From positions 1 to 64,000 of the forward strand of contig CAYYPK010000017.1 of the NCBI GenBank assembly GCA_964473525.1: 64,000 bases of DNA. Reading direction: 5' to 3'. Each line of letters begins with the position of its first letter. The stretch's first letter is position 1. The stretch comes from GCA-2687025 sp964473525 (lineage in GTDB: Bacteria > Poribacteria > WGA-4E > GCA-2687025). Both the position numbers and the translations under genes were made by a program. This document shows positions 28,001 through 35,446 of this stretch, piece after piece. Under the pieces are notes generated by a model that saw only the letters and a program-made list of their open reading frames with translations, did not search any database and was not told the origin of the DNA.

Positions 28001-29668
28001 GTGGAGGCGGTAGACCCCGCCGGGAACGTCGGTTCCTCCCCAGAATTCACGATCACCATCGACGACACATCGCCGGAGACCGCGCCTGCGAGCGTCACGG
28101 CGCGCCCGACGTCTGACGGCAGAGGCATAGCCCTGTCCTGGGCGGCGGACACGAACGCTTCGAAGTACGTGGTGTACCAGTCGTCGAGCTTCTTCACGGA
28201 CGCGACGAACGCCGACCGGATCGCCGAGTCGGTGAGTGGCACGTCGCACACCGTCACGTCGATCGAGTACGGGGCCACGCGGTACTACGGCGTCGGGTCC
28301 GCCGACGCTGCTGGGAACACCGATCCCGCCGTCATATCTCCTGTCATCAACGTGGCGCTGATGGATCAGCGGGGCGGCACGGCGTCGCTTGCTGACGGCA
28401 CGCGGTTGACGGTGGCATCTGGAGGTCTGTTCACGAGTCCATTGCAGACGGCTACCGTGTCCCTCACGCTTCCCGACAGCGAAACACCACTAGGGCTCGC
28501 CCTCGACGGCACCACGCGCGAGGTGGCCGCGTACGCGTCATCGGGAGCCGCGGTTGGGAACTTCGAGCGCCTTCCGTCGCTGCGCATACCTGTCGACGCC
28601 GATGTCGACCTTGTGGATGAGCCACCCGTGATGCGGCAGCAGTCCGGCGCCACGTGGGAGAAGCTCGACAGCGCGCAGGATGTCGTCGGTCGCGCTGTCA
28701 CCGCCGATGCGCCATCGCCTGGCACGTACCGACTCACGGAGGACGGTGACCTGTCCCCACCGTGGGACGTGAACGGCGATGGGGTCGTCAATATCATCGA
28801 CCTCGTGACGGTGGCGCGTGACTTCGGTCAGAGCGTCTCCGTGGGAACTCCATCCGACACCAACGGTGATGGTCTCGTCAACATCATCGACATCGTGACG
28901 GTGGCGTCCCATTTCGGGGAGGACGCCTTCCCCGCGGCGCCGTCGCGCTCCATGCCAACGGGCTCGGACGCGACGGTGTCCCTGCGGCTGCTGCCCGCTA
29001 CGTCGGGCCGACCGTTCGCGCAGGTCGAGGTCCACGCCAGCGCCACGACGCCCATTGCCGGCTACGAATTCCGGGCCGGTGTCGATCCGTCGAGAGCGAC
29101 ACTCGTGGACGTACGGCGCGGCGACCTGCTCCCGGAGCGTTCCTTCTGGATGCAGCCGGTGGTCGCAGGCGGCTCCGCACACGTCGCCGCCGTCCGACTC
29201 GACCTGGCAGGCGGGCCGTCTAGCCCCGCGCGGGACGGCGTGCTGGCCCGCATCACCCTGGACGCCAACGCCCCAGACGCGAGCTTGGTGCAGTTGCGCG
29301 ACATCCGTCTCAGCGATGCCCGAGGGAACTTGATTCCACACCGCGTGCTGTCGCCCCGGGTTGCGAACGGAGCGTATCGCACCGCGCTGCTGCCCAACTT
29401 CCCGAACCCGTTCAACCCCGAGACGTGGATTCCCTTCTCCCTAGAAGCCGAGAGCGACGTCACCGTCCGCATATACGACACGACGGGCGCCCGCGTACGC
29501 ACGCTCCACCTTGGCAAGCGTGCTGCGGGTGAATACGCCAAGCGCGGAGACGCCGCCTACTGGGACGGACGCAACGAACGGGGCGAGAGCGCCGCGAGTG
29601 GCGTCTACTTCGTCGAGTTGCGCGCTGGCGACACACGCGTGGTGCGCCGCATGGCGATTTCGAAGTAG
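22019..29668 (+). CDS. Giant surface protein, main part: Ig/cadherin repeats, dockerin pair, cohesin-like and FlgD-like domains
   Basis: Continuation of the gene starting at 20983 after the G8 tract; the GTG at 22019 is formal only. Modules in order: four to five cadherin/putative-Ig repeats of the NQPPTI/NRPPTG type, a central block of Big/Ig-like modules (repeated LVRASDTDGN, VDTTAPSIEG and similar), a fibronectin-III-like module (about 28080-28340), two dockerin-type calcium loops (28766-28923: DVNGDGVVNIID and DTNGDGLVNIID), a cohesin-like beta module (about 28970-29370), and PNFPNPFNPETWIPF with a FlgD-like end (RMAISK). Probably an exported, cell-surface or matrix-associated protein. 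The substrate is unknown. Confidence 0.85.
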   Translation: MSLDRDLPQVHLDAGAVDKRGERFLVDLTVEDGIHEPVPVEFLVLVRSGNEPPAIGAPESLTVASGEDAVINVVATDPNAGDAVVLTAVLRGSSGPTTSALAAAIRTFNQADAVEAGGSFTKSFVYTVEPELEGTYADIWWTADDGFASTSSGTQLIVGDVNLPPEVEPIDPQVVEEGGFLEVAIVASDPEGGPLTARVTGMPEGASFDPNTFVLRWTTIPFGAAGRHLLTLRLVDEGGASKTCPINITVTDVNQPPTIVLGDSTDAEGVMSELTVVRGLESVYVAQAYDADGDDIQLRIAGLPEWVRGRRIGDRRNPTAILQLQALEDSEPFSFVLTATDPEGVSAEETVSVLIEDPPNLPPRIEAPLSVSAQAGDIVDVFVPAVDPDEEPLTLTIEPQPAGLSSSEQEGGFRLTWRTEEADARDEPYVLTLTVADDEGEEAAAVFVITVEQPANRPPTGGDPLPVVVEEGDTVVLDLLAGVFDINGDVLTAELTTDLPPSAFSFDTAAGIATLTVSPAAGDAGAYTAEVTISDGRGGRLVHGWSVTVPAEVTGQLQILSTTPTIIESTALGGYRFIAVITTPNGEDPDSVGLTVTHNDGVSRQLEMSATGVGDLLDGAIFAVTTRLAEGSYTYTVDLTLNGEVQTLSGDGPRVGSTLVQLTQVRALGRSGEIPFAYALLYPNPTGRANLAVDYRRQAGDPWTPASVTGDLIEVTSGVQLTFVWDSAADVPDAASEPIQIQVTPENGIPRVLTLLVANVPPAAPTLDLLPPSSVTTVRVTGRSDSPGANVDIITQDGDVVGRAFVESDGLFAVTVTLPEGRSLLSAIASLPTDVDENGPRSLASRPIEVVVDPEPPTLAVASPARKSTVATRTPTISVRADFGISGGEIDSADMRVSGKSVPVEYSPESGVFTASRELPDLRVVLVTFVVRKANGLSSSVAWTFTVDLSADDVTAPEVAGVRPRGVARRVARVEATLRDGESGVDADSIEITLDGDSLAPTFLLSDARNGLAVADIPDELAPGDHEIVITFADRAGNETTATRRFKIADAVQPPSLDDDFDFSPTNSPNATLSGSAEPNVDVAVFVGNDLAGVAPADEEGAWELDITFGAEGSHVIHAQAQDASGVKSTGVVFGAVIYDLTPPRVVVAVPALGSVTGDLDPVFIGTVSDGLSGVDPDTFLFSVGSPSTATYDEATGQFTAQADDPLANNSSVTVVVTASDLAGNVATLEGPVTLDARLGDATPPAILSASIDGSALAEGATPVVRSLPATVALSVVDDRSGVSGVAGLLDGEEIEFTVEGDAATLVVDGLAIGEHILLVRASDTDGNIATVRRYTFAVGAALAAPSIDAPAVTSNPDLTITGVGIPPSVDFRLLVNDAPVDVSVVGDAFTSAPARLQEGENTVAAIVEDTAGEIAQAASVVLLDTQAPRVTFLEPIAGAAVGPQADTVRVRFDDDTEVDVGSARLTLDGEEAPLTDLDGVTAEYVAAEPFAAAEVDAVDARPRFARAVVRDTAGNLGSASIAFVVDTTAPSIEGVMPANGEVAQTLEPTVSASITARDVDPTTLEVLFGPQGDTMVSVVGDANFEYLVSVDTFVYVPLVEDGGTYDVLVRVADQAGNVAESAWTFSVDTQQIDEVAPIITVLYPKPGQAINDGGLDNLSFSLGDAAGVDPSRVHLFVNDPTGAAPLPLGRLEEEGIAQFNRSTGVVRILGRRLFRPYQGARGGFSFDPLELNALERSLTGGEASFDPLELNALERNLSGADAAFEPPEANTIASSLGQSGGGLSSSLERSLNTGVGLLGRGENTMGVQVADLSGNVSFATWSFSVSLDPPAAPVFDDRGASTGDQLTTVAGHVPGLLTGETLPVVVDLRVNEVSAGRVEVTTTDGRFAFTNVSIVAGDNVMTATAEDNAGNLSNRSDSMTLVGDLVAPVVTLLSTPSALPTNQFTLSGKVADDRNETPASVTVKHNDTTIELGAALGSFNQLVTLDPGANTLSVEAVDPAGNVGSSPEFTITIDDTSPETAPASVTARPTSDGRGIALSWAADTNASKYVVYQSSSFFTDATNADRIAESVSGTSHTVTSIEYGATRYYGVGSADAAGNTDPAVISPVINVALMDQRGGTASLADGTRLTVASGGLFTSPLQTATVSLTLPDSETPLGLALDGTTREVAAYASSGAAVGNFERLPSLRIPVDADVDLVDEPPVMRQQSGATWEKLDSAQDVVGRAVTADAPSPGTYRLTEDGDLSPPWDVNGDGVVNIIDLVTVARDFGQSVSVGTPSDTNGDGLVNIIDIVTVASHFGEDAFPAAPSRSMPTGSDATVSLRLLPATSGRPFAQVEVHASATTPIAGYEFRAGVDPSRATLVDVRRGDLLPERSFWMQPVVAGGSAHVAAVRLDLAGGPSSPARDGVLARITLDANAPDASLVQLRDIRLSDARGNLIPHRVLSPRVANGAYRTALLPNFPNPFNPETWIPFSLEAESDVTVRIYDTTGARVRTLHLGKRAAGEYAKRGDAAYWDGRNERGESAASGVYFVELRAGDTRVVRRMAISK
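28766..28923 (+). repeat. Dockerin type I-like repeat pair
   Basis: Two 12-residue EF-hand-like calcium loops, DVNGDGVVNIID and DTNGDGLVNIID. Each is followed by a helix (LVTVARDFG, IVTVASHFG). D, N, D and the final D occupy the calcium-ligand positions 1, 3, 5 and 12. Confidence 0.85.
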
Positions 29669-29699
29669 TTGTGCGCTCCGCACGACTATCGGGGACCGA

Positions 29700-29732
29700 C
29701 CCTAGGCGGTTGGGACGACCACGCGCCTAGGG
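29700..29732 (+). terminator. Hairpin after the third giant gene
   Basis: Perfect 9-bp stem CCCTAGGCG / CGCCTAGGG with a 15-nt loop, 31 nt after the stop at 29668. No U-run follows, so it is a hairpin of terminator type or a barrier to 3' decay rather than a classical intrinsic terminator. A second small hairpin (GTGCG CTC CGCAC, 29671-29683) precedes it. Confidence 0.4.
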
Positions 29733-29892
29733 CTAGATATTGACCGGGGTCGGGCAGCGTTCATCCAGAACGACTCCCGCACGAATCTCGCCGAATTGAC
29801 AGCCCAGAACCAGGTGTGCTACTACTGCTTCCGCCCGTCGGAGCAGGCGTGGCGACGGCATCTTCGCGCGTTCATGTCGAGAGGATTCATCG

Positions 29893-31845
29893 ATGGCTCA
29901 GGAGTCAGGTAGCGTCGCAACGGACAGCATGAAGTTCGACCCGCCGAAGGAGTTCCAGGACGCTGCGCTCATCTCCGACATGGACGAATACCGTCGCATC
30001 CACAAGCGCTCGATAGAAGACCCCGAAGGGTACTGGGGCGAAGTCGCCAAGCAGTTCCACTGGTTCAAGCCCTGGGACAGCGTCAAGAAGTGGGATAACC
30101 CGTGGGTCGAATGGTTCGTCGGCGGCGAGACGAACATGGCGTACAACTGCCTCGACGTTCATCTCGACACCTGGCGAAAGAACAAGGCGGCGATCGTCTT
30201 CGAGGGCGAGCCCGGCGACGTGCGCACGCTGACTTACCAGCAGTTGCACCTCGAGGTGTGCCGCTTCGCGAACGCGCTCAAGAATCTCGGCTACGAGAAG
30301 GGGGACCGCGTCGCGGTCTATATGCCGATGATCCCGGAGCTGGCGATTGCGCTACTTGCGTGCGCCCGCATTGGCGTCACGCACTCCGTCATCTTCGGCG
30401 GATTCAGCGCCGAGGCGATTCGCGACCGGGTCAACGACGCGACGTGCAAAGGCGTCATCACCGCCGACGGTGGCTGGCGGCGTGGACGCGTCATCGAGCT
30501 CAAGAAGGCGGTGGACGACGCGGTCGCTGACGGCGCATGCCCGACGGTCGAGAACGTCGTCGTCTACAAGCGATGTGAGAACGACATCGACTGGGTCGAG
30601 GGTCGCGACGTCTGGTGGCACGACGCCATCGCCGACGTGGACGGAGACTGCGCCGCCGAGCCCCTGGACGCGCAGCACCCGCTCTTCATCCTCTACACGA
30701 GCGGATCGACCGGCAAGCCGAAGGGCGTCCTGCACGCCTTGGGCGGCTACATGGTCTATGCCGCGCACACGACGAAGTACGTCTTCGACCTCAAGGACGA
30801 GGACACGTACTGGTGCACCGCCGACATAGGGTGGATCACCGGCCACTCGTACATCGTGTACGGCCCGTTGGCGAACGGGGCGACGTCATTCATGTTCGAG
30901 GGGGCGCCGAACTTCCCCGACTGGGGCCGCCTCTGGGACATGGTCGGGCGGCACAGCGTGGACATCTTCTACACCGCGCCGACGGCCATCCGAGCATTCC
31001 TGAAGCAGGGCGACGACTACCCCAACAAGCACGACCTGTCCAGTCTGCGACTCTTGGGAACTGTCGGCGAGCCGATCAACCCCGAGGCGTGGCTCTGGTA
31101 CCACCGCGTCATCGGCGGCGAGCGGTGTCCCATCGTCGACACGTGGTGGCAGACCGAGACGGGCGGCATTCTCATCACGCCGTTGCCGGGCGTCACGCCG
31201 ACGAAGCCGGGATGCGCCACACTGCCGTTCTTCGGCGTGGACCCGGACATCGTGACGCAGGAGGGCGAGTCCGTGCCGGACGAGGAGCAGGGCTTCCTCG
31301 TCATGAAGCAACCGTGGCCGGGCATGATGCGCACGATCTATGGCGACGACGACCGCTTCCGCGAGACGTACTGGGACGTCATCCCCGACCGCTACTTCGC
31401 GGGCGACGGGGCCCTGCGTGACAAGGACGGCTACTACTGGATCCTCGGCCGTGTAGACGACGTCGTGAACATCTCTGGGCACCGACTTGGGACCGCGGAA
31501 ATCGAACACGCCCTCGTCGGGCACGAGGCAGTCGCGGAAGCCGCCGTCATCGGCACGCCGGACGAACTCACCGGCGAGGCGCTCGTGTGCTTCGTGACGC
31601 TCAAGGGCGACCAGGAGACCTCGGACGAGCTCATGGCCGGCCTCATGGAGCAGGTGTCGCGCGAGATAGGGCGATTCGCGCGTCCGAAGGAGATCCGCTT
31701 CACGGAGGCATTGCCAAAGACGCGTAGCGGCAAGATCATGCGCCGTCTGCTGCGCAAGGTGGCGGCGAACGACCCCACGCTCGGAAACATCGACACGCTC
31801 GAGGACATCTCGGTCCTCGCCCGCTTGCAGGGCGACGAGGAGTAG
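29893..31845 (+). CDS. acs: Acetyl-CoA synthetase (AMP-forming)
   Basis: 650 residues, the normal Acs length. It converts acetate, ATP and CoA to acetyl-CoA, AMP and PPi in the cytoplasm. Key motifs: YTSGSTGKPKG (P-loop-like, about residues 269-279), DTWWQTETGG (acetate/adenylate site), GRVDDVVNISGHR (hinge) and PKTRSGKIMRR with K614, the catalytic lysine usually regulated by acetylation. The start ATG at 29893 follows a 224-bp leader region. It stands alone, with no linked acetylase/deacetylase or acetate permease; the OFA-type transporter 16 kb away could move small carboxylates, but that is speculation. Confidence 0.97.
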   Translation: MAQESGSVATDSMKFDPPKEFQDAALISDMDEYRRIHKRSIEDPEGYWGEVAKQFHWFKPWDSVKKWDNPWVEWFVGGETNMAYNCLDVHLDTWRKNKAAIVFEGEPGDVRTLTYQQLHLEVCRFANALKNLGYEKGDRVAVYMPMIPELAIALLACARIGVTHSVIFGGFSAEAIRDRVNDATCKGVITADGGWRRGRVIELKKAVDDAVADGACPTVENVVVYKRCENDIDWVEGRDVWWHDAIADVDGDCAAEPLDAQHPLFILYTSGSTGKPKGVLHALGGYMVYAAHTTKYVFDLKDEDTYWCTADIGWITGHSYIVYGPLANGATSFMFEGAPNFPDWGRLWDMVGRHSVDIFYTAPTAIRAFLKQGDDYPNKHDLSSLRLLGTVGEPINPEAWLWYHRVIGGERCPIVDTWWQTETGGILITPLPGVTPTKPGCATLPFFGVDPDIVTQEGESVPDEEQGFLVMKQPWPGMMRTIYGDDDRFRETYWDVIPDRYFAGDGALRDKDGYYWILGRVDDVVNISGHRLGTAEIEHALVGHEAVAEAAVIGTPDELTGEALVCFVTLKGDQETSDELMAGLMEQVSREIGRFARPKEIRFTEALPKTRSGKIMRRLLRKVAANDPTLGNIDTLEDISVLARLQGDEE

Positions 31846-31917
31846 AGCCAGCTCCGGCACGCATGGCGCGATGTCTACGTCCGCGGCGGCTGGAAACCCC
31901 GGGAACGGTGGTATGGG

Positions 31918-32077
31918 TGGATCCCTTCCCCCTGGTCCGGGGGAAGGCGAGGATGGGGGTCGCGCACATCCATGCGTCTTGACGGCGAACCAGCGAGGAC
32001 TCCAGTTGTCGCGCCACTCGGTCGGCATAGCAGGAACTAACCCATGCTGAAGCCCGTGCCTGCGATCGTCTCACCAC
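31918..32077 (+). repeat. Direct repeat copy A (about 160 bp)
   Basis: Copy A of a 160-bp direct repeat; copy B is at 32105-32263. Both begin with TGGATCCCTTCCCCC and contain a 9-bp inverted repeat (CCTTCCCCC / GGGGGAAGG), then GAGGATG and a conserved GCGTCTTG...GGCGAACCAGCG block. Copy A ends with a degenerate version of the start of the DUF952 gene. Confidence 0.85.
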
Positions 32078-32103
32078 CGGGGACCCCAGCGATGGCGGTG
32101 TGA
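32044..32103 (+). pseudogene. 5' remnant of a duplicated DUF952 gene
   Basis: An ATG-led stretch encoding MLKPVPAIV matches the start of the DUF952 protein (MSKPVPAII). It then loses homology and stops after 19 codons. It lies at the end of repeat copy A, so it looks like a duplicated gene start rather than a functional gene. Confidence 0.6.
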
Positions 32104-32104
32104 C

Positions 32105-32263
32105 TGGATCCCTTCCCCCTGGTCAGGGGGAAGGTGAGGATGGAGGTCGCGCCCATCCATGCGTCTTGGCGGCGAACCAGCGTAGACCCCAGTTGTCCGG
32201 CCACTCGGTCGGAATTGCAGAAAGTAGCCCATGTCGAAGCCCGTGCCCGCGATCATCTACCAC
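32105..32263 (+). repeat. Direct repeat copy B, overlapping the start of the DUF952 gene
   Basis: Copy B of the 160-bp direct repeat, with the same inverted repeat (CCTTCCCCC / GGGGGAAGG, 32112-32134 region). It extends 33 bp into the DUF952 coding sequence, so the real gene start is part of the repeated unit. The hairpin-plus-GAGGATG element resembles dispersed intergenic repeats of uncultured bacteria. Confidence 0.85.
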
Positions 32264-32587
32264 ATGACGACCGCCGAGTCGTACGCCGTTGACGACGGCG
32301 AGGGCGGCTACAAACCGGACTACTTCGACGAGGAGGGCTTCATCCACACGTGCGCCGAGCCCGAGTGGGTCGAGCGCATCGGCGCGCGCGTCTTCGCGGA
32401 GGACATCGACATCCTCCTGCTCGAAGTCGACACCGCGCGCGTGACGTCGGAGATCATCGTCGAGGCGGCCAAGAACCACTGGTTCCCGCACATCTTCGGG
32501 CCGCTGAACCGGGACGCCGTGCTACGCTCCGCTGTCATGGGACGTGACGCGAACGGCGCGCCGGTATTCCCAAGCGAATGGCGCTAA
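32231..32587 (+). CDS. DUF952 family protein
   Basis: 118 residues, the usual size of this single-domain cytosolic family of unknown function. Conserved features: IYHMTT at the N-terminus, EGFIHTCAEPE, the LLLEVDT strand and FPHIFGPLNRDAV near the end. The start ATG lies inside direct repeat copy B. No strong Shine-Dalgarno is visible, so expression may depend on the repeat-borne leader. The next gene begins 44 nt downstream. Confidence 0.85.
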   Translation: MSKPVPAIIYHMTTAESYAVDDGEGGYKPDYFDEEGFIHTCAEPEWVERIGARVFAEDIDILLLEVDTARVTSEIIVEAAKNHWFPHIFGPLNRDAVLRSAVMGRDANGAPVFPSEWR

Positions 32588-32631
32588 CTCCCACACGCCC
32601 GCGACGCCGCCGCGAAACGCGGTAAGACCCC

Positions 32632-33255
32632 GTGCCCAGCAGCGAACTTGTCATCCTGCTCGCTCTGTTTGCCGTCACGATGGGCGACCACTCGGCGGTG
32701 CCCAACGCCTACGTGCTCGCCATGGTCCTCGCCAAGGGCAAAGGTCTCGACCCGTACGCCATCTTCGCGACGGCGTACGCGTCCGTCGCGGTCTATGAGA
32801 ACGCGGTCTATTGGATTGGACGATGGACGCGGCGCCACAGCGCGCCGGCGTCTCGCGTCGTGCGCGCTCTCTCCCGTGGATCACGCTCCGTGAGCGCCGC
32901 CCTCGCGCGGCACGGCATCCTCTGGCTGGTATGCGGCCGACTCGTCGCGTTTCTGGGCCTGTACGTGCCGTTCGCCGCAGGGCAGATGGGGCGAGGTTAC
33001 CCTACGTTCCTCGCGTGCACGACGGCTGGAACGCTGGCGCACCTCGCTGCCTTTGGGATTGCGGCGTACTTGCTAGGCGATCTCGTCGACGTGTACATCG
33101 AACGGATCGGATTCGGGTGGATTGGCGCGGGCGTGGTCGCGCTGTTCGTCGCGGGTCAGAGCTTCAGCTACTACCGCAGACGCCGAGGACGGCTCCGCGC
33201 GACGCAGGACGGGAGGCTGTCAGCCAGGAAGCATACTACTGATGAAGTTGAGTAG
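32632..33255 (+). CDS. DedA/SNARE-associated-like membrane protein
   Basis: 207 residues with about four to five hydrophobic segments. It carries a DedA-like core: GRLVAFLGLYVPFAAGQMGRGYPTF corresponds to the conserved GRF.P..R...P..AG....F motif of the family (position about 102-126). The C-terminus is Arg-rich and cytosolic (YYRRRRGRLR). DedA proteins support envelope lipid or proton homeostasis, often as undecaprenyl-phosphate or phospholipid translocases; which applies here cannot be told. Start GTG. The 3' end overlaps the convergent YggT gene by 36 nt. Confidence 0.65.
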   Translation: MPSSELVILLALFAVTMGDHSAVPNAYVLAMVLAKGKGLDPYAIFATAYASVAVYENAVYWIGRWTRRHSAPASRVVRALSRGSRSVSAALARHGILWLVCGRLVAFLGLYVPFAAGQMGRGYPTFLACTTAGTLAHLAAFGIAAYLLGDLVDVYIERIGFGWIGAGVVALFVAGQSFSYYRRRRGRLRATQDGRLSARKHTTDEVE

Positions 33256-33498
33256 GAACATCCCCGCCAGGGGCGAAAAGTCGAGCCCAATTCCCGACGT
33301 GAGCGGCATCATCAGCTGGCGTATAGGCCCGAGGAACGGGTCGGTCACGGTGTGGAGGAACTGTTGCGCCCTGTGCATGCTCGGGTGATCGGCGCCGCCA
33401 AAGGTGACCCACGACAAGATGACGCTCGCGAGTATGAGGAAGCTGTACAGCCGGAGGCCGGCGCGGACGAGGCCGAAGATAGGTATAAGCGCTTCCAT
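33220..33498 (-). CDS. YggT family membrane protein
   Basis: 92 residues, the normal size. Two hydrophobic helices flank the family signature TDPFLGPIRQLMMP...GLDFSPLAGMF. I chose the ATG at 33498, since the in-frame extension to 33729 is Arg/Pro-rich non-protein sequence overlapping the methyltransferase start. YggT proteins are linked to cell division, osmotic shock tolerance or organelle division in different lineages; the mechanism is unknown. Convergent with the DedA-like gene, with overlapping 3' ends. Confidence 0.85.
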   Translation of the reverse strand: MEALIPIFGLVRAGLRLYSFLILASVILSWVTFGGADHPSMHRAQQFLHTVTDPFLGPIRQLMMPLTSGIGLDFSPLAGMFLLNFISSMLPG

Positions 33499-33602
33499 GG
33501 GCGGAGGGTACCCCCTCGTATGCGACGTGTCAAGGCGCACTGCGGCCGAACGCGCTCTACGACAGGCGTTGGCGGCTGTGCAGGCAATGTGGAGGCCGAC
33601 GG

Positions 33603-34370
33603 ATGAAGGATGCTGTGCGGGTTCCAAGGAACTACTACGCGCGGGTGCATGAGGCGCGGTACCAGGCGATTCTGGGCGCCGACGCCGTCTTCCGCGAGGG
33701 AGACATGTCGGAGTACGTCCAGCCAGCATGGCGGGAGTTCGTGGTAGATGCGGGGCTCTCCGTCGCCGAGCGAGGGGCGGAGATCGGTAGCGGAACGGGC
33801 ATCAACGCGCTGCATATGGCGTCCGACGGCTTCCCGATGGTCGGTCTCGACATCTCCCCGACAGCGGTGCGACGGGCGCGTCAGCTCGCGGGCGAACGCC
33901 GACTCGACGCCCGCTTCGTCGTTGGCGACATGTTCGACCCGCCGTTCGCTGACGGGGCGTTCGATTTCACCGCGAACATATGGACGCTGCACGCCGTTGG
34001 TGAACAGGTCTTGCGGGATCGAAGTCTCGCGGAGATGTGGCGCATCCTTCGGCCGGGCGGTTGGCTGTTCCTGCACAACGAGCGCGGCGAGCAGGATGCG
34101 CGCGCAGACGATGTCGTTACCGTCGAGACGGACGCGTGGAACATCGGCGAGCGGACGCAGACGTTCACAAGGCGCGACGGTGGCGAGGTCGAGGTCAGCT
34201 TCCCGGGTCACATGCCCGAGGGGTTGACGGGCCGCCGGTCACTCCGCGAGCATGTCCAGGAAGTGGAACGCGCGGGCTTCGAGATCACACGCGCGAAGGA
34301 ATTCACAGCGCAACCCCGCCCGGATGTGCCAGGGAATCCCATGATGGTCGTGTTCGCCCGCAAGTCCTAG
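33603..34370 (+). CDS. Class I SAM-dependent methyltransferase
   Basis: 255 residues, Rossmann-type. Motif I AEIGSGTG is at 59-66, D83 in VGLDIS is the ribose-binding acid, motif II/post-I is VVGDMFDPPFADGAFD, and motif IV is ILRPGGWLFLHNE. The ATG at 33603 is accepted because the motif spacing from the N-terminus is normal. The substrate cannot be read from the sequence. It is followed after 20 nt by an NAD-dependent epimerase gene, so the two may act on the same small molecule. Confidence 0.88.
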   Translation: MKDAVRVPRNYYARVHEARYQAILGADAVFREGDMSEYVQPAWREFVVDAGLSVAERGAEIGSGTGINALHMASDGFPMVGLDISPTAVRRARQLAGERRLDARFVVGDMFDPPFADGAFDFTANIWTLHAVGEQVLRDRSLAEMWRILRPGGWLFLHNERGEQDARADDVVTVETDAWNIGERTQTFTRRDGGEVEVSFPGHMPEGLTGRRSLREHVQEVERAGFEITRAKEFTAQPRPDVPGNPMMVVFARKS

Positions 34371-34390
34371 CGCAAGAGAGAACTGGAACC

Positions 34391-35425
34391 ATGCAGAGAG
34401 TCGCGGTGACAGGGGCCACGGGGCGGCTCGGCGCCAACCTGGTGTCGGCGCTGCTGGGCGAGGGCTACGCCGTGCGCGGCCTCGTCATTCCCGACGACCC
34501 CAAGCGCGGCAAGCTGGACAGGCTGGACGTCGAGATCGTCGAGGGCGACATACGCGACGCCGACACATGCGCGCGCTTCATAGAAGGCGTGGACGGAGTT
34601 GTCCACACGGCGAACCTGGTCGGCATCCCTGGCGGGATGGGCCGCGACACGTTCTTCGACATCAACGTCAAAGGCACCCTCGCGCTGACGGAGGCGGCCG
34701 CTGATCGCGCCGACGCGCTGGCGCGCTTCGTGCACGTGAGTTCGGACGCCGTCTATCCGATGGGCAACCACGACTCGCGCCCTGACTACGCCCCGATAGA
34801 CGAGGACCATCCTAAGCGACCCGCAGGCCTCTATGCACTCACGAAGGCGCTCAACGAGCAGACCGTTGAGTCCTACCACGCGTCCCACGGCCTACAGACG
34901 ACGATGGTGCGTCCCGCCGGGATGTTCGCTGGCGCCGAGGTGCTGCCCCGGTGGACAGTCGGGTTCGTGCTCGGGTTGCTGCGGGGAGCGGCTGGGAATC
35001 CCAAATGCGGCATTCATCATCCCGACTTGCCTGCCACCATCGCCAAGATAGAGGCAGAGGCGTCGCCGGATGACTTCTGCGCCGTGACGGACGGCGAGGG
35101 CCGACCGTGGCTCTACTCGCCCGCGGACGCGCGGGATGTCGCGCACGCCTGCGTATGCGCGCTGGAGCGCCCCGCGGCGGTCGGTGAAGCGTTCAACGCA
35201 GCAGTACCGCAGCCGTTCGCGTATGATGAGGTCGCGGCGTATCTGTCGGAGCGCACGGGGCGAGACGTCTACGAGTGCACCGTACCGACGCGGTGGGTTT
35301 ACTGGTCGGACATACGCAAGGCGCGGGCGCTCATCGGCTACAAGCCTCAAGGCACGATGGAGCGCGTCTTCGACACCGCCCTCGCGGATGAGGCGGGCGA
35401 GGCTGTAGACGTTATTCCGGCGTAG
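34391..35425 (+). CDS. NAD(P)-dependent epimerase/dehydratase (extended SDR)
   Basis: 344 residues, cytoplasmic extended short-chain dehydrogenase. The N-terminal nucleotide-binding motif is TGATGRLG (7-14), the active-site pair Y148-x3-K152 lies in YALTKAL, and SSDA (117-120) supplies the catalytic Ser region. The ATG at 34391 places the Gly motif at the expected position; a longer in-frame extension overlapping the methyltransferase gene was rejected. The family acts on nucleotide sugars, sterols or flavonoid-type substrates. The C-terminal substrate domain does not decide among these. Confidence 0.87.
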   Translation: MQRVAVTGATGRLGANLVSALLGEGYAVRGLVIPDDPKRGKLDRLDVEIVEGDIRDADTCARFIEGVDGVVHTANLVGIPGGMGRDTFFDINVKGTLALTEAAADRADALARFVHVSSDAVYPMGNHDSRPDYAPIDEDHPKRPAGLYALTKALNEQTVESYHASHGLQTTMVRPAGMFAGAEVLPRWTVGFVLGLLRGAAGNPKCGIHHPDLPATIAKIEAEASPDDFCAVTDGEGRPWLYSPADARDVAHACVCALERPAAVGEAFNAAVPQPFAYDEVAAYLSERTGRDVYECTVPTRWVYWSDIRKARALIGYKPQGTMERVFDTALADEAGEAVDVIPA

Positions 35426-35446
35426 GAAGTCAACGTAGGAGCAGGC

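Noticed and set aside
34037..34390. Longer frame of the epimerase gene overlapping the methyltransferase
   Set aside because: The extra 118 codons are Arg/Pro-rich and out of family; ATG 34391 places the glycine motif correctly.
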